The notes: generated by a model not told the origin, from the letters alone. A stretch of DNA of 64,000 nucleotides from Roseateles terrae (GCF_014192155.1 NZ_JACHXO010000002.1:496001-560000); one strand, 5' to 3'. Shown: positions 34,033 to 45,772, counted from the stretch's first letter. Translations and numbers: made by a program.

Positions 34033-34680
34033 TCAGGTGGCCAGCATGCCCTTCTCTTCGATGAACCGGACCACCTGATCCAGGCCCGCCTGGGTCTTCA
34101 GATTGGTCATCACAAAAGGACGGGTGGGCCGCATCCGACGGGTGTCCGCTTCCATGACCTCCAGATTGGCGCCCACATGCGGCGCCAGGTCCGTCTTGTT
34201 GATCACGAAGAGATCACTCTTGGTGATGCCGGGCCCGCCCTTGCGCGGGATCTTCTCGCCTGCGGCCACGTCGATGACATAGATCGTCAGGTCGCTGAGT
34301 TCCGGGCTGAAGGTGGCCGCCAGGTTGTCACCGCCGGACTCGATGAACACAACGTCCGCGTCCGGGAACTGGCCCAGCATCCGGTCAATGGCTTCCAGGT
34401 TGATCGACGCGTCTTCGCGAATGGCGGTGTGCGGGCAGCCGCCAGTCTCCACCCCCATGATGCGCTCCGGCGGCAGTGCGCCGCTCACCGTCAGCAGGCG
34501 CTGGTCTTCCTTGGTGTAGATGTCGTTGGTGATGGCCACCAGGTCCCATCGCTCACGCATGGCCTTGCAGAGCATCTCCAGCAGCGTCGTTTTGCCGGAG
34601 CCGACCGGCCCGCCGATGCCGACGCGCAGCGGGGGCAGCCGCTTGGTGCGGCCAGGGATGTGGTGAAGAGAGGTGCTCAT
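34033..34680 (-). CDS. ureG: urease accessory GTPase UreG
   Basis: A 215-aa SIMIBI-class GTPase that powers nickel delivery to urease in the UreDFG complex. The P-loop '[11 protein letters not shown]' is at residues 21-31. Downstream are '[12 protein letters not shown]', the metal-binding '[17 protein letters not shown]' (CPH motif) and the guanine-specificity 'VINKTDLAP'. Length is typical (200-215). It is the last gene of the minus-strand urease operon and its start overlaps the ureF stop by four bases. Confidence 0.97.
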   Translation of the reverse strand: MSTSLHHIPGRTKRLPPLRVGIGGPVGSGKTTLLEMLCKAMRERWDLVAITNDIYTKEDQRLLTVSGALPPERIMGVETGGCPHTAIREDASINLEAIDRMLGQFPDADVVFIESGGDNLAATFSPELSDLTIYVIDVAAGEKIPRKGGPGITKSDLFVINKTDLAPHVGANLEVMEADTRRMRPTRPFVMTNLKTQAGLDQVVRFIEEKGMLAT

Positions 34681-35423
34681 GATCGGAACAGTCGGGAGTA
34701 CTGGGTTTCGTGACGGGCAGACAGGATGGACAGCATCGGCGCGAATAGCTGACGCTGCGTCGGCGGCGTGGCGAGCGCGGTGGCGACCGCCTGCGGAATG
34801 TCGGCGGCCAGGCGGGTCAGCACACGCTGCCCGGCGGTCTGGCCCAGCGGCACGGCCTTGAGGGCGGCCTGCACCTGGTTCTCGGCCCAGCCGAAGGCCT
34901 GGGCCTGCAGGGCCTGGGCCAGCGGGACGTCAATGGTGGACAGCGCCAGGGCCATGACCAGGATGTAATGCGGCGGCGATGGCGCGTGCGTTGCAAGGGT
35001 GGCGAACGCAGTATGGTCCGTCGGCGCCCTCATCAGGCGCTCCATGAGGGCGAGCTGCCCGGCGGAGGCCATGCCCTGCGGACGCAGCCAGACCATCAGC
35101 GACTGCCCCATCTGTTCACTTTGCAGCCGCGCCTCGGCGCTGTCCCGCGTCTGGCGAAGCCAGGCGGCGACGCTGGTCAGCGTGGCCTCGTCACCGCTTT
35201 GCCACGCAGGAATCGCCTGAGCCAGAGCGGCGAGGTCGCCGCGGGCCATCAAGGTCAGCTGATGGGACAACCAGTGCGCCGCGCTTGCATCGTCATGAAC
35301 GAGGCCGTGGTCGACCGCGGCCTCCAGACCCTCGGAGTACGAGAACGCGCCAATCGGCAAGGCCGGCGAGGCCAGCCACATCAGGCGCAGCAGCGGCGCA
35401 ATGGCGTCAGTGCTGGTGCCCAT
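34677..35423 (-). CDS. ureF: urease accessory protein UreF
   Basis: A 248-aa helical protein acting as the GTPase-regulating scaffold in urease maturation. '[20 protein letters not shown]' is the family hallmark, at residues 14-33. The start at 35423 ([12 protein letters not shown]) is chosen because the open frame further upstream is only the out-of-frame shadow of the His-rich ureE tail. It overlaps ureE by 17 bases and ureG by 4. Confidence 0.95.
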   Translation of the reverse strand: MGTSTDAIAPLLRLMWLASPALPIGAFSYSEGLEAAVDHGLVHDDASAAHWLSHQLTLMARGDLAALAQAIPAWQSGDEATLTSVAAWLRQTRDSAEARLQSEQMGQSLMVWLRPQGMASAGQLALMERLMRAPTDHTAFATLATHAPSPPHYILVMALALSTIDVPLAQALQAQAFGWAENQVQAALKAVPLGQTAGQRVLTRLAADIPQAVATALATPPTQRQLFAPMLSILSARHETQYSRLFRS

Positions 35424-36099
35424 CGCCGTGCGAGTGATCGTGGCCATGGTTGTGACTGTGGCCGTGCTCATGGCCGTGCTCGTGGCCGTGATCGTGCCCG
35501 CAGCCCGGCCCGTGAACATGCGGTGCGGGCGCAGCTTGAATGTTGATCGTCTTGCGAGCCGGCGTGGGCGACGCGCCGTGACCATGGGCGTGTGCGTGGT
35601 CGTGGTCGTGGGCATGCGAGTGTCCGGGGGCATGGCCATGCCCGCCCGCAGCGTAGGCGCCGTTCTCCGGCTCAAACGCCTCGTCCACGGGCTTCACGAT
35701 CAGATGCATCGCGCGCAGCATGTCTGCGAGCACATGGTCCGGTTCGATCTTCAGATGATCCGGCTTGAGCTCGATCTGCACATGGCGGTTGCCCAGGTGA
35801 TAGGCCGCGCGGATCAGGTCAAACGGCGAGCCATGGGCCGTGCAGGCGGTGATGCGCAGCAGCGGCTGAGGCGCTGCAGCGACTCGCACCAGCGACCCGT
35901 CCTCGCCCACCAGCACATCGCCGCCGCGCACCGCCGTACCGCGCGGCAGGAACACCCCGAGGGTGCGCCCCTGGCTGTCGGTGGCCTGGAAGCGGCTTTT
36001 CTGGCGGGTATCCCAGTCCAGAGTCACCACCGCTGCCCGCTTGAGCAGCACCGACGCGAGCCCCTGACCGCCGGCCAGGAGTTTGGAAACTTGAATCAT
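35407..36099 (-). CDS. ureE: urease nickel chaperone UreE with long His-rich tail
   Basis: A 230-aa nickel metallochaperone. Residues 1-150 form the usual UreE fold, with '[12 protein letters not shown]' carrying the conserved interface His and 'DHVLADML' near the end. The C-terminal 75 residues are extremely His-rich, with about 30 His in HxH patterns ('[14 protein letters not shown]', '[16 protein letters not shown]'), a nickel-buffering tail longer than in many UreE proteins. The start at 36099 ([10 protein letters not shown]) is the natural UreE start; an upstream in-frame ATG at 36210 would overlap ureC. Confidence 0.95.
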   Translation of the reverse strand: MIQVSKLLAGGQGLASVLLKRAAVVTLDWDTRQKSRFQATDSQGRTLGVFLPRGTAVRGGDVLVGEDGSLVRVAAAPQPLLRITACTAHGSPFDLIRAAYHLGNRHVQIELKPDHLKIEPDHVLADMLRAMHLIVKPVDEAFEPENGAYAAGGHGHAPGHSHAHDHDHAHAHGHGASPTPARKTINIQAAPAPHVHGPGCGHDHGHEHGHEHGHSHNHGHDHSHGDGHQH

Positions 36100-36206
36100 C
36101 GAACAACCTGTGAGTGTGAGTAGCGATGGCGACGGCGCCAAGGGGGGATTCTGCGGGAAGGCGCCCGGATCCAAGCCCGCATCCCCGCCGACTTCAACGC
36201 CCCCCC

Positions 36207-37924
<1,718 letters not shown>

Positions 37925-37925
<1 letters not shown>

Positions 37926-38230
37926 CAGAGCGTTCCTTGAATCAGACCACGAAAGCCCCAGATCTCACGGGCGCCGCCAATCTCCACCAGTTCTACCGTG
38001 CGCTGCTGGCCCGGTTCGAACCGGACCGCCAGGCCCGACGCGATGTTCAGTCGCATGCCACGCGCTGCGGCGCGGTCGAACTGCAGCGCCGCGTTGGTCT
38101 CGGCGAAGTGGTAGTGGGAGCCGACCTGGATCGGACGGTCGGACGCATTCACCACCGTCATCGTGCGGGTGGGCCGTCCGGGGTTGAGCGTCAGCTCACC
38201 CTCATCCGTGAGCAGTTCTCCGGGGATCAT
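37925..38230 (-). CDS. ureB: urease beta subunit UreB
   Basis: A 101-aa structural subunit. It begins [16 protein letters not shown] and contains '[19 protein letters not shown]' and '[17 protein letters not shown]', all near-invariant in UreB. It was located by its frame and the ATG at 38230, which overlaps the ureJ stop by four bases. Cytosolic part of the UreABC apoenzyme. Confidence 0.97.
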
Positions 38231-38844
38231 GCCCACACCATGCGGGTGAGCAGGCCCAGTCCCAGCAGCGCCACCGAGGCACCGGCCAGGCGCGACCACT
38301 CCGGCGCCAGGCGGCGCAGGGTCAGTCCGAGGCCCATGCCGACGGCGTGAAGCACCCACGTGGCGCCCACCATGCCGATCAGCGCCTGGAGGCCTTGCAG
38401 CTCGGCCCCATGCGCCAGACCGTGGAAGACGGCAAAGGCGCCCACCAGCGCGATCGATGCCAGCGGCGCGAGCGTCCAGCGTGCGGCCGCCACCAGCCCC
38501 AGCACCAGCACGGAGGCGGCGACCATCGGCTCCACCAGCGACGCCGCTGCCGGCATGCCGGCCTGAGCCATGGCCACGCCCGCGAGCGCGCCCATCAACA
38601 ACCAGCCCGCGAAGGCCAGTGGCGCCACCAGCATGCGGCGCCCCTGCTGGGTCAACGCGCTCCACAGGCCCACGGCGAGCATCGCCGCCAGGTGGTCCAG
38701 GCCGGTGAACGGATGCAGGAAGCCCGCCGAGAGTCCGTGGTCATGCGGCAGGCCTTCGCCCGCATGGGCCAGGGCCAGACCGGGCAGCATCAGCAGCGCG
38801 GCGGTCAGACAGACGCCGGGGCGGCGGGACAGGATCGTGGGCAT
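38227..38844 (-). CDS. ureJ: HupE/UreJ family nickel permease-like protein
   Basis: A 205-aa membrane protein with six predicted helices. After an N-terminal signal-like helix comes '[20 protein letters not shown]', then '[14 protein letters not shown]', the HupE/UreJ signature with metal-binding His residues (HPFxGxDH). The start at 38844 ([10 protein letters not shown]) is the first giving a good first helix; 38931 is unlikely. Its place between ureA and ureB is common in Burkholderiales urease operons and implies nickel supply for UreC. Confidence 0.92.
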   Translation of the reverse strand: MPTILSRRPGVCLTAALLMLPGLALAHAGEGLPHDHGLSAGFLHPFTGLDHLAAMLAVGLWSALTQQGRRMLVAPLAFAGWLLMGALAGVAMAQAGMPAAASLVEPMVAASVLVLGLVAAARWTLAPLASIALVGAFAVFHGLAHGAELQGLQALIGMVGATWVLHAVGMGLGLTLRRLAPEWSRLAGASVALLGLGLLTRMVWA

Positions 38845-38989
38845 GGCGGGCGTCCTTGAAGGTCGATCGTGGTGGGGGCAGGCCAGGTCAGGTCCGGCCG
38901 GGTCGATTCGATGTGATTCGGTGGGCAGCAAGGGATGAGGGAAGCGGTCGGTGCAGGCGGGTCCGTCCGTCGATCAAGCAATCAGCCCA

Positions 38990-39292
38990 TCAGGCGATCG
39001 GCTGATGCACCGTCACCAGCTTGGTCCCGTCCGGGAAGGTGGCCTCCACCTGGATGTCCGGAATCATCTCGGGCACGCCGTCCATCACGTCGTCCCGGGT
39101 GAGCAGTTCGCGGCCTTCCTTCATCATCTGCGCCACGGTCTTGCCCTCGCGGGCGCCTTCCATCACGGCGGCGCTGATGAAGGCTACCGCTTCCGGATAG
39201 TTCAGCTTGAGCCCCTTGGCCTTGCGGCGCTCGGCCAGCAGCGCCGCGGTGAAGAGGAGCAGCTTGTCTTTTTCGCGGGGGGTGAGTTCCAT
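38990..39292 (-). CDS. ureA: urease gamma subunit UreA
   Basis: A 100-aa structural subunit, standard length. It begins [20 protein letters not shown] and has '[15 protein letters not shown]' and '[20 protein letters not shown]', near-invariant in UreA. It is the first gene of the minus-strand urease operon, so the operon promoter should lie in the 39293-39366 gap or inside the divergent sensor kinase gene. ureD, often just upstream of ureA, is missing here and lies about 16 kb away. Confidence 0.97.
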   Translation of the reverse strand: MELTPREKDKLLLFTAALLAERRKAKGLKLNYPEAVAFISAAVMEGAREGKTVAQMMKEGRELLTRDDVMDGVPEMIPDIQVEATFPDGTKLVTVHQPIA

Positions 39293-39312
39293 GGCGGTGA
39301 CCTAGCAAACCC

Positions 39313-39340
39313 CATGCCGAAGCCGGACGGTTTCGGCATG
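39313..39340. promoter_or_regulatory. inverted repeat in the ureA / sensor-kinase divergent region
   Basis: CATGCCGAA and TTCGGCATG form perfect nine-base arms around a ten-base loop in the 74-base region between the divergent ureA and permease-kinase genes. Its position suits an operator for either gene, or a hairpin in the kinase mRNA leader. If the kinase starts at the ATG at 39343, the repeat lies immediately before it. Confidence 0.4.
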
Positions 39341-39366
39341 GAATGTGCATTCGGGGTTCCCCTGTC

Positions 39367-42300
39367 ATGGACGCCGACGCCCCTTCGTCCCCTTCCGCCG
39401 CATCCTCCGCTCCGCAGCACATCATCAAGCTGCGGCGGGACTACAACGCCTGGGTGGCCCACGAGACGCTGGAAGACTATGCCCTGCGCTACACCCCGCA
39501 GCGCTTTCGGCGCTGGAGCCTGCTGCGGGTGGCCAACACCGCCTTTGGCGCGGCGTCCTTCCTGATCCTGGAAGCTGTCGGCGCGACGCTGCTGCTGCAC
39601 TACGGCTGGACCAATGCCGCCTGGGCGATCCTGGCCACCGGGCTCATCATCTTCCTGGCCGGCCTGCCCATCAGCGTCTATGCCGCCCGGCATGGCGTGG
39701 ACATGGACCTGCTCACCCGCGGCGCCGGCTTCGGCTACCTGGGGTCCACCCTCACCTCCCTGATCTACGCCAGCTTCACCTTCATCTTCTTTGCGCTGGA
39801 AGCGGCGGTGATGGCCTATGCGCTGGACCTGGCACTGGACATCCCGCCGCAGTGGGGCTACCTGATCTGCGCCCTGGTGGTGATCCCGCTGGTCACCCAC
39901 GGCATCTCCGCCATCAGCCGCCTGCAGCTCTGGACCCAGCCGCTGTGGCTGGTGCTGCTGATCCTGCCCTTCGGCTGGGTCGCCTGGCGCCAGCCTGGTG
40001 CATTTGCGGACATCACGACCCAAACCGGGTCACAGTCCGGCACCGCCGCCTTTGATCTGCACGCCTTTGGTGCGGCGCTGACCGTCGGCGTGGCGCTCAT
40101 CACGCAGATGGGTGAGCAGGCGGACTATCTGCGCTTCATGCCGCGCCAGACCGCCGACAACCGCCGCCGCTGGTGGGCCGCCGTGCTGCTGGGCGGGCCG
40201 GGCTGGGTGGTGCTGGGGGTGCTCAAGATGCTGGGCGGCGCGCTGCTGGCCTATCTGGCGGTGAGCCATGCCGTGCCGGCCGAGCGCGCGGTGGATCCCA
40301 ACCAGATGTATCTGGCCGCCTACGAATATGTCTTCCCCCGCTACGGCTGGGCGGTGGCGGCAACGGCGCTGTTCGTCGTGATCTCGCAGCTCAAGATCAA
40401 CGTCACCAACGCCTATGCCGGCTCCCTGGCCTGGAGCAACTTCTTCTCGCGACTGACCCACAGCCATCCGGGGCGCGTCGTCTGGGTGGTGTTCAACACG
40501 CTCATCGCCTTCATGCTGATGGAAATGAATGTGTTTGATGCGCTCGGCCATGTGCTGGGGCTCTACGCCAACATCGCCATCGCGTGGATCATGGCGGTGG
40601 TGGCGGATCTGGTGATCAACAAGCCGCTGGGCCTGTCGCCACCGGGCATCGAGTTCAAACGCGCCCATCTGTACGACGTCAATCCGGTGGGCGTGGGGGC
40701 GATGGCCCTGGCCTCGGCGCTGTCCATTGCGGCGCATCTGGGGGTGATGGGGTCGCTGGCGCAGGCGTGGTCCGCGGTGATTGCGATGGTGACGGCACTG
40801 GTCACGTCCCCGCTGATTGCCTGGGCCACCCAGGGGCGCTACTACCTCGCCCGCAAGACCACCGCGGCCGACCTGGGTTTGAGTTCGGACAGCACCGAGC
40901 TGCGCCGCTGCGTGATCTGCGAGCGCGACTACGAAGGCCCCGACCTCGCCCACTGCCCGGCCTACCGCGGCCCCATCTGCTCGCTGTGCTGCACGCTGGA
41001 TGCCCGCTGCGGCGATCTGTGCAAACCGCAGGCGCGTCTGTCCGCGCAGTGGTCCCGGCTGATCCGCCGCCTCCTGCCGCGCCGCAGCTGGCCCTATCTG
41101 GACACCGGGCTCGGCCACTACCTGCTCCTGATGCTGGTGATCACGCCAGTGCTGGCCGCCATCTTCGGACTGCTCTATCACCAGCAGCTGCAGCAGTTGC
41201 CGCTGATGGACGGCGACGCGGCGCGCGCGCTGCAGCAGGGTCTTTACAGCGGCTTGCTGAAGGCCTTCTTTGCACTCCTGCTGGTGGCAGGGACGGTGGC
41301 CTGGTGGCTGGTGCTGGCGCATCAGAGCCGGGAGGTGGCGCAGGAGGAATCGAATCGCCAGACCCAGGCCCTGATGCGCGAGATCGATTCCCACCGCCGC
41401 ACCGACGAAGCCCTTCAGGCCGCGCGCCAGCAGGCCGAGCGCGCCCAGGCCTCGGCCGAGGCGGCGAACCAGGCCAAGAGCCGCTACATCAGCGCCATCA
41501 GCCATGAACTGCGCACGCCGCTGAACAGCATCCTCGGATATGCCCAGCTGATGGCGGCCGATGCCTCCCTCGCGCCGCAGCGCCGTCAGGCGGTGCAGGT
41601 GATCAAGCGCGGCGGTGAACATCTGATGCGGCTGATCGACGGCACGCTCGACATCGCCCGTATCGAGGCCGGCCGCCTGAGCCTGGAGCCGGCCCCGCTG
41701 CGCTTCGCCGACCTGCTGCAGGACCTGGTGGACATGTTTGAACCGCAGGCCGGCGCCAAGGGACTGGCCTTCCGCTTCGAGTCCTCCGGCGCGCTGCCGA
41801 CCTGGGTGCGGGCCGACGAACAGCGGCTGCGGCAGATCCTGATCAACCTGCTGGGCAACGCCATCAAGTTCACCCGCGAGGGCGCGGTGACGATGAAGGT
41901 GCGGCATGGCCGCGAAATGGCCACGGTGGAAATCACCGACACCGGCCCGGGCATGGACGAGGCGGAACTGGCGCGCATCTTCGAACCCTTCACCCGCGGG
42001 CGCAGTGCCGGGGGCGTCGGCGGGAGCACGCCCGGCGCCGGTCTGGGGCTGACCATCGCCCGCATGCTGACCGAGCTGATGGGCGGTGAGCTGACCGCCA
42101 CCAGCGTGCCGGGCCATGGTTCCACCTTCCGGGTGCGCCTGTTCCTGCCGGAGCTGCATGGCCGCATTCCGGACCGCGAGCTGCCGCGCAGTCTGGTCTC
42201 CACCCACACTGCGCGCGGCGGCGCGGGCGCAGGTCAACAGCCTCAGCGGCTGCGCATCGATGGAGCGGCTCCTCGCCTGCTGGTGGTCGACAACGAAGCG

Positions 42301-42897
42301 GAAGACCGCCAGCTGCTCATCCAGCTGCTGGAGCCACTGGGCTTCCTGGTGCGCGAGGCCAGCAGCGGCCACGACGCGCTGGACCTGGTGGCGGCAGGCT
42401 GGGTGCCGGACGCCGTGCTGATGGATCTGGCCATGCCGGGCATCGACGGCTGGGAGACCATCCGCCGCCTGCGTCAACGACTGCCCGGGCTGGAGGCGGT
42501 CGCGGTGGTGTCGGCCAACGCCTTTGAACGCGGCCAGGACAACGATGCCGGCATCAGCCCCAGAGACTTCATCCTCAAGCCGGTCCGCCACGAATTGCTG
42601 CTGGACTGGCTGGAGGAGCGGCTGGCGCTACGCTGGATGGCGGCGGAGCCATCGCCCGACAGCGCGGGGCCGCCCCCCGCGCCCGAGGCGCCGCCGCAGG
42701 GCCACCTGAACGGCCTGCGGGACGCGCTGGCCCTGGGCTATTACCGTGGCGTCCTGCAGCAGCTGGACCAGATCGAAGCGGCGGACGCCCGCTGGCGCCC
42801 CTTCTGCGAAGCGCAGCGCGAGCTGGCCCGCCAGTTCCAGTTCGAGGCCATGCTGCAGGCCCTTCCTCCCGTGTGCGACGACGCTGCCCTGACATGA
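39367..42897 (+). CDS. NCS1-permease-like hybrid sensor histidine kinase
   Basis: A 1176-aa membrane protein. Residues about 20-500 form an NCS1/purine-cytosine-permease-like domain of roughly twelve helices ('GFGYLGSTLTSLIYASFTF', 'NVTNAYAGSLAWSNFFSRLT'). A Cys-rich segment (about 515-560: CVICERD, CSLCCTLDARCGDLC) follows, then two helices and a coiled coil. The kinase core has its H-box 'SHELRTPLNS' (His713), N-box 'NLLGNAIKFTREG' and G-boxes. It ends with a receiver domain whose phospho-acceptor is Asp1020 ('MDLAMPGIDG'). It probably senses a urea- or purine-like solute. An in-frame ATG at 39343 is an alternative start. It overlaps the response-regulator gene by four bases. Confidence 0.9.
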   Translation: MDADAPSSPSAASSAPQHIIKLRRDYNAWVAHETLEDYALRYTPQRFRRWSLLRVANTAFGAASFLILEAVGATLLLHYGWTNAAWAILATGLIIFLAGLPISVYAARHGVDMDLLTRGAGFGYLGSTLTSLIYASFTFIFFALEAAVMAYALDLALDIPPQWGYLICALVVIPLVTHGISAISRLQLWTQPLWLVLLILPFGWVAWRQPGAFADITTQTGSQSGTAAFDLHAFGAALTVGVALITQMGEQADYLRFMPRQTADNRRRWWAAVLLGGPGWVVLGVLKMLGGALLAYLAVSHAVPAERAVDPNQMYLAAYEYVFPRYGWAVAATALFVVISQLKINVTNAYAGSLAWSNFFSRLTHSHPGRVVWVVFNTLIAFMLMEMNVFDALGHVLGLYANIAIAWIMAVVADLVINKPLGLSPPGIEFKRAHLYDVNPVGVGAMALASALSIAAHLGVMGSLAQAWSAVIAMVTALVTSPLIAWATQGRYYLARKTTAADLGLSSDSTELRRCVICERDYEGPDLAHCPAYRGPICSLCCTLDARCGDLCKPQARLSAQWSRLIRRLLPRRSWPYLDTGLGHYLLLMLVITPVLAAIFGLLYHQQLQQLPLMDGDAARALQQGLYSGLLKAFFALLLVAGTVAWWLVLAHQSREVAQEESNRQTQALMREIDSHRRTDEALQAARQQAERAQASAEAANQAKSRYISAISHELRTPLNSILGYAQLMAADASLAPQRRQAVQVIKRGGEHLMRLIDGTLDIARIEAGRLSLEPAPLRFADLLQDLVDMFEPQAGAKGLAFRFESSGALPTWVRADEQRLRQILINLLGNAIKFTREGAVTMKVRHGREMATVEITDTGPGMDEAELARIFEPFTRGRSAGGVGGSTPGAGLGLTIARMLTELMGGELTATSVPGHGSTFRVRLFLPELHGRIPDRELPRSLVSTHTARGGAGAGQQPQRLRIDGAAPRLLVVDNEAEDRQLLIQLLEPLGFLVREASSGHDALDLVAAGWVPDAVLMDLAMPGIDGWETIRRLRQRLPGLEAVAVVSANAFERGQDNDAGISPRDFILKPVRHELLLDWLEERLALRWMAAEPSPDSAGPPPAPEAPPQGHLNGLRDALALGYYRGVLQQLDQIEAADARWRPFCEAQRELARQFQFEAMLQALPPVCDDAALT

Positions 42898-43907
42898 ACC
42901 CTGCCCTGCCCGCTTCCGTCACCGCCCTGCTCGATCAGCAGCAGGGCGATCGTGTCCTGCTGGTGGACGATGTGCCCGACAACCTGTCGCTGCTGCACGA
43001 TGCGCTCGATGAGCACGGCTACACCGTGCTGGCCGCCACCAGCGGCGAAGCGGCCCTGATGCGCGCCCAGCAGGCCCGCCCCGACATCGTGCTGCTGGAC
43101 GCAATGATGCCGGGCATGGACGGCTTCGAGGTGGCGCGCCGGCTGAAGGGGGATCCGGCGACGGCGCACATTCCCATCATTTTCATGACCGGGCTGACCG
43201 AGACCGAGCATCTGGTGGCTGCCCTGCAGGCGGGCGGCGTGGACTACGTGACCAAACCGCTGGACCCGCGAGCGGTGCTGGCCCGCATGCAGGTGCATCT
43301 GCAGGGCGCGCGACAGGCGCGGCAGACACGCCAGGCGCTCGATGCCTTCGGCTACGCCAGCATCGCGGTGCGCGCCAGCAGCGGACGGCTGCTGTGGCAG
43401 ACGCCGCTGGCGCGGGAACTGCTGCAGCTCTACTACGGCACGATGGCGCCCACCACGCCTGCACCGGTGCTGCAATGGCTGCGTCGCTGCCTGGAAGGCA
43501 TGTCCGGCGCGGAGGCGGCCGGCACCCCACCCACCGAACCGCCGCGCCTGACGGCAGAACTGGGCGCACGGCGACTGAGCTTCCGGCTGCACCACTGCAT
43601 CGGCGGCGAGGACGGTCCCGGACCGGGCGGGGATTGGCTGATCGTGATGCGGGAAGTCTCGGACGCGGCGGTGATCCGGTCGCTGGGCGTGTCCTTCAAC
43701 CTCACCGCGCGGGAGGCCGAGGTGCTCTACTGGGTGGTGAAGGGCAAGATCAACCGGGACATCGGCGACATCCTCGGCGCCAGCCCGGCCACGGTGAAGA
43801 AGCACCTGGAGCGCATCCACGCCAAGCTGGGCGTGGAAACGCGGACCGCCGCAGCATCGATGGCGCTGACGCGTGCCCGGGAGATCCATCCGCAGTGGGA
43901 GCTGTGA
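42894..43907 (+). CDS. LuxR-type response regulator paired with the permease-kinase
   Basis: A 337-aa regulator. The receiver domain (about 18-135) has 'VLLVDDVPDN', the phospho-acceptor Asp69 in 'VLLDAMMPGMDG' and the conserved Lys in 'DYVTKPLDP'. A middle region of about 110 residues may be a degenerate PAS-like segment. The C-terminal LuxR/FixJ helix-turn-helix is 'FNLTAREAEVLYWVVKGKIN' followed by 'SPATVKKHLERIHAKLGVET'. ATGA overlap with the kinase gene marks them as a cognate pair. Position between the urease and urea-transport operons suggests that those are targets, which is inference. Confidence 0.93.
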   Translation: MNPALPASVTALLDQQQGDRVLLVDDVPDNLSLLHDALDEHGYTVLAATSGEAALMRAQQARPDIVLLDAMMPGMDGFEVARRLKGDPATAHIPIIFMTGLTETEHLVAALQAGGVDYVTKPLDPRAVLARMQVHLQGARQARQTRQALDAFGYASIAVRASSGRLLWQTPLARELLQLYYGTMAPTTPAPVLQWLRRCLEGMSGAEAAGTPPTEPPRLTAELGARRLSFRLHHCIGGEDGPGPGGDWLIVMREVSDAAVIRSLGVSFNLTAREAEVLYWVVKGKINRDIGDILGASPATVKKHLERIHAKLGVETRTAAASMALTRAREIHPQWEL

Positions 43908-43981
43908 GCGCGGCGACCGCGACGTGCCGGTGGACATCGGAGCCCCTCACCCGGGCACCTTGAGAGCCTCCCAGAGCCCGT

Positions 43982-45766
43982 TCAGACCGACGTCACGGTG
44001 GTGGTGGGCGACGCGGGTCCCGACGTGCCGCCACCGGACGAGGAATCCGCCGAGACGATGGAGGGCGCCCGCTGTCGTGCACCCAGACGCAGGCCGGGAG
44101 TGGTCGGTCGGTCCCGCTCGTTGAGGACGCGCACCAACTGCACCGGGCCATCGTCATCCGCAGCGACGGCAGGTTCGGCGTCATTGCCGGCATATTGCAC
44201 CGGTCCACATGCGCCATCGGTCCCTGGATGCCGCCGCCCTGTGGCCTGCCCCTCCTCCATCGCCGCCAGCGGGTCCAGCGTCGGCGGCGTGAAACCGCGC
44301 GCATGGACCGGGTCAGTCCAGAAGGGATAGGTCAGCACGGTCAGTGCAGCGGCGGACAACTCCGTCAGCCAGTCCGCCGCCGCGAAGGCATGCGCCTCGC
44401 CCACCACCGGACGGAGTGCCCGGGTCAGTGTGTGGTCGGCCAGCAGGGTGTCGTAGAGCTGGTTGAAGGCTGATACGAAGCAGCCGCGCGCCGCCATCGT
44501 GTCCCAATGCAGCGGCGTCTGCACCGCCTCGGACAGAGACCCCTGGCCGATGCGCAGTCGCGGCAGCGTCGAGGCGCCGTGGCGGGTGATGTGATTGGCA
44601 TACAGCAGCGACATCAGGTCGACCGATTCACCGGCCGCATTGGCCAGGCTGCGTACCACCAGACCGGGCCACAGCAGGCTGCTGGCGCTTGCGTCCGGCG
44701 CCGCGGCAAATGCGCGGCTGACCCCCAGCTGATTCACTGCGTAGGCCCCTCCCGCTGCGACCAGTGAGCGCCGGGTCGGCCCGCTATCCGGATCGGACGT
44801 CATCGGGAACAGGGCCTGGGCGGCATCCCGCAACAACGGGTAGAGCACCACCTCGGCCAGGCGCAGGCCGGGGCTGGTCAGGGTACCGGTGGCCAGGGCC
44901 AGGCCGCCGACGCCGATGGACAGGCCCATCAGCACCCCACGCGTGGCGCGGGAGTACGGGGTGGCGTCCTTGTGCTGCTCGTCCCGCCACAGCAGCATCA
45001 ACTGGCCGAGGACCGGCAAGCCCATCGCCCCGGCACCGATCGCCGTTCGAGTCAGCTCGGAGGTGCCCTGCGCCAGGGCCAGATCGATGGCCCGCCCGAC
45101 CGCCTGGCGTGCGAAGGTGGTCAGCCCGACCGACCCCAGGGACCGTGCCGTTGTGTGCGCGAAGTTGAGCGCCGTGCGGGTGGCGCCATGCGCATCCATC
45201 CGGTCCCCGAGCTGCCGCAGGCCCGCGAGCAGTGCCATGAGGCGACCGCTCACGCCCTGGGCGGGCGGCTCGCCGGCAGTGGCCTCATGCATCGCGCGCT
45301 GCAGCTCGGGCGGCAGGTGACGGGGCTGGCCCGTCTCGAAGTAGGCGTCCACGGCTCGGCTGAGCGTGGGGGATTCGATGGGGTCGTCGCCGAAGGCCGT
45401 GTGCAGATCCAGGCAGACGCTGCGGCTGCAGTCCGACCGCAGTTGCCGCATCTGCTGCTCCAGCGTCTGCACCTCCCCGGGCTGGCACCGCTCCGCGGCC
45501 GCCTGGACCCAGCGCAGGGTGTCGGCAAATGTCGCGTCGCGTTGGAGATGGGCCGTGTCGCCCAGGGATGACCGCCTGCATGGGTCGGCACGGCGGGCGG
45601 TCTGGCCGTCTTGCGCAGTCGAGCGGGCGGGGCTGGCAGCGGTGGCGTGGGCGGGCCAGGGGTCTACCGCGATGGCAGGGCCGCTCGCAGGCTCATCCTC
45701 GATGTCGAGGACCACATCGCCGGCGTGCGGCGGGAGGGCGCGGTAGGAGGTGGGGCTGCTGTGCAT
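43982..45766 (-). CDS. unrecognised 594-aa protein with hydrophobic core, possible effector
   Basis: I do not recognise a family. The N-terminal 75 residues are Ser/Ala/Pro-rich and unlike a Sec signal (MHSSPTSYRALPPH). A helical middle part contains several hydrophobic stretches ('IGAGAMGLPVLGQLMLLW', 'GVLMGLSIGVGGLALATG', 'AAALTVLTYPFW') suggesting membrane insertion. The C-terminal 100 residues are acidic, Pro/Ser/Thr-rich and probably disordered. This layout is common among host-targeted type III effectors. A GAACC-N16-GGACTGA box precedes it but is so close that the mRNA would be almost leaderless. Confidence is high that it is a gene and low on function. Confidence 0.65.
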   Translation of the reverse strand: MHSSPTSYRALPPHAGDVVLDIEDEPASGPAIAVDPWPAHATAASPARSTAQDGQTARRADPCRRSSLGDTAHLQRDATFADTLRWVQAAAERCQPGEVQTLEQQMRQLRSDCSRSVCLDLHTAFGDDPIESPTLSRAVDAYFETGQPRHLPPELQRAMHEATAGEPPAQGVSGRLMALLAGLRQLGDRMDAHGATRTALNFAHTTARSLGSVGLTTFARQAVGRAIDLALAQGTSELTRTAIGAGAMGLPVLGQLMLLWRDEQHKDATPYSRATRGVLMGLSIGVGGLALATGTLTSPGLRLAEVVLYPLLRDAAQALFPMTSDPDSGPTRRSLVAAGGAYAVNQLGVSRAFAAAPDASASSLLWPGLVVRSLANAAGESVDLMSLLYANHITRHGASTLPRLRIGQGSLSEAVQTPLHWDTMAARGCFVSAFNQLYDTLLADHTLTRALRPVVGEAHAFAAADWLTELSAAALTVLTYPFWTDPVHARGFTPPTLDPLAAMEEGQATGRRHPGTDGACGPVQYAGNDAEPAVAADDDGPVQLVRVLNERDRPTTPGLRLGARQRAPSIVSADSSSGGGTSGPASPTTTVTSV

Positions 45767-45772
45767 GCCCCG

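Noticed and set aside
35424-35675. N-terminal extension of UreF to 35675
   Set aside because: The added residues are a Thr/Arg/Met-rich shadow of the His-rich UreE tail; UreF proteins start near '[15 protein letters not shown]'.
39202-42591. Long minus-strand open frames (273 aa and 853 aa) opposite the permease-kinase gene
   Set aside because: They are antisense shadows of a strongly supported gene, with His/Gln/Arg-rich composition and no domain signature; GC-rich DNA keeps such frames open.
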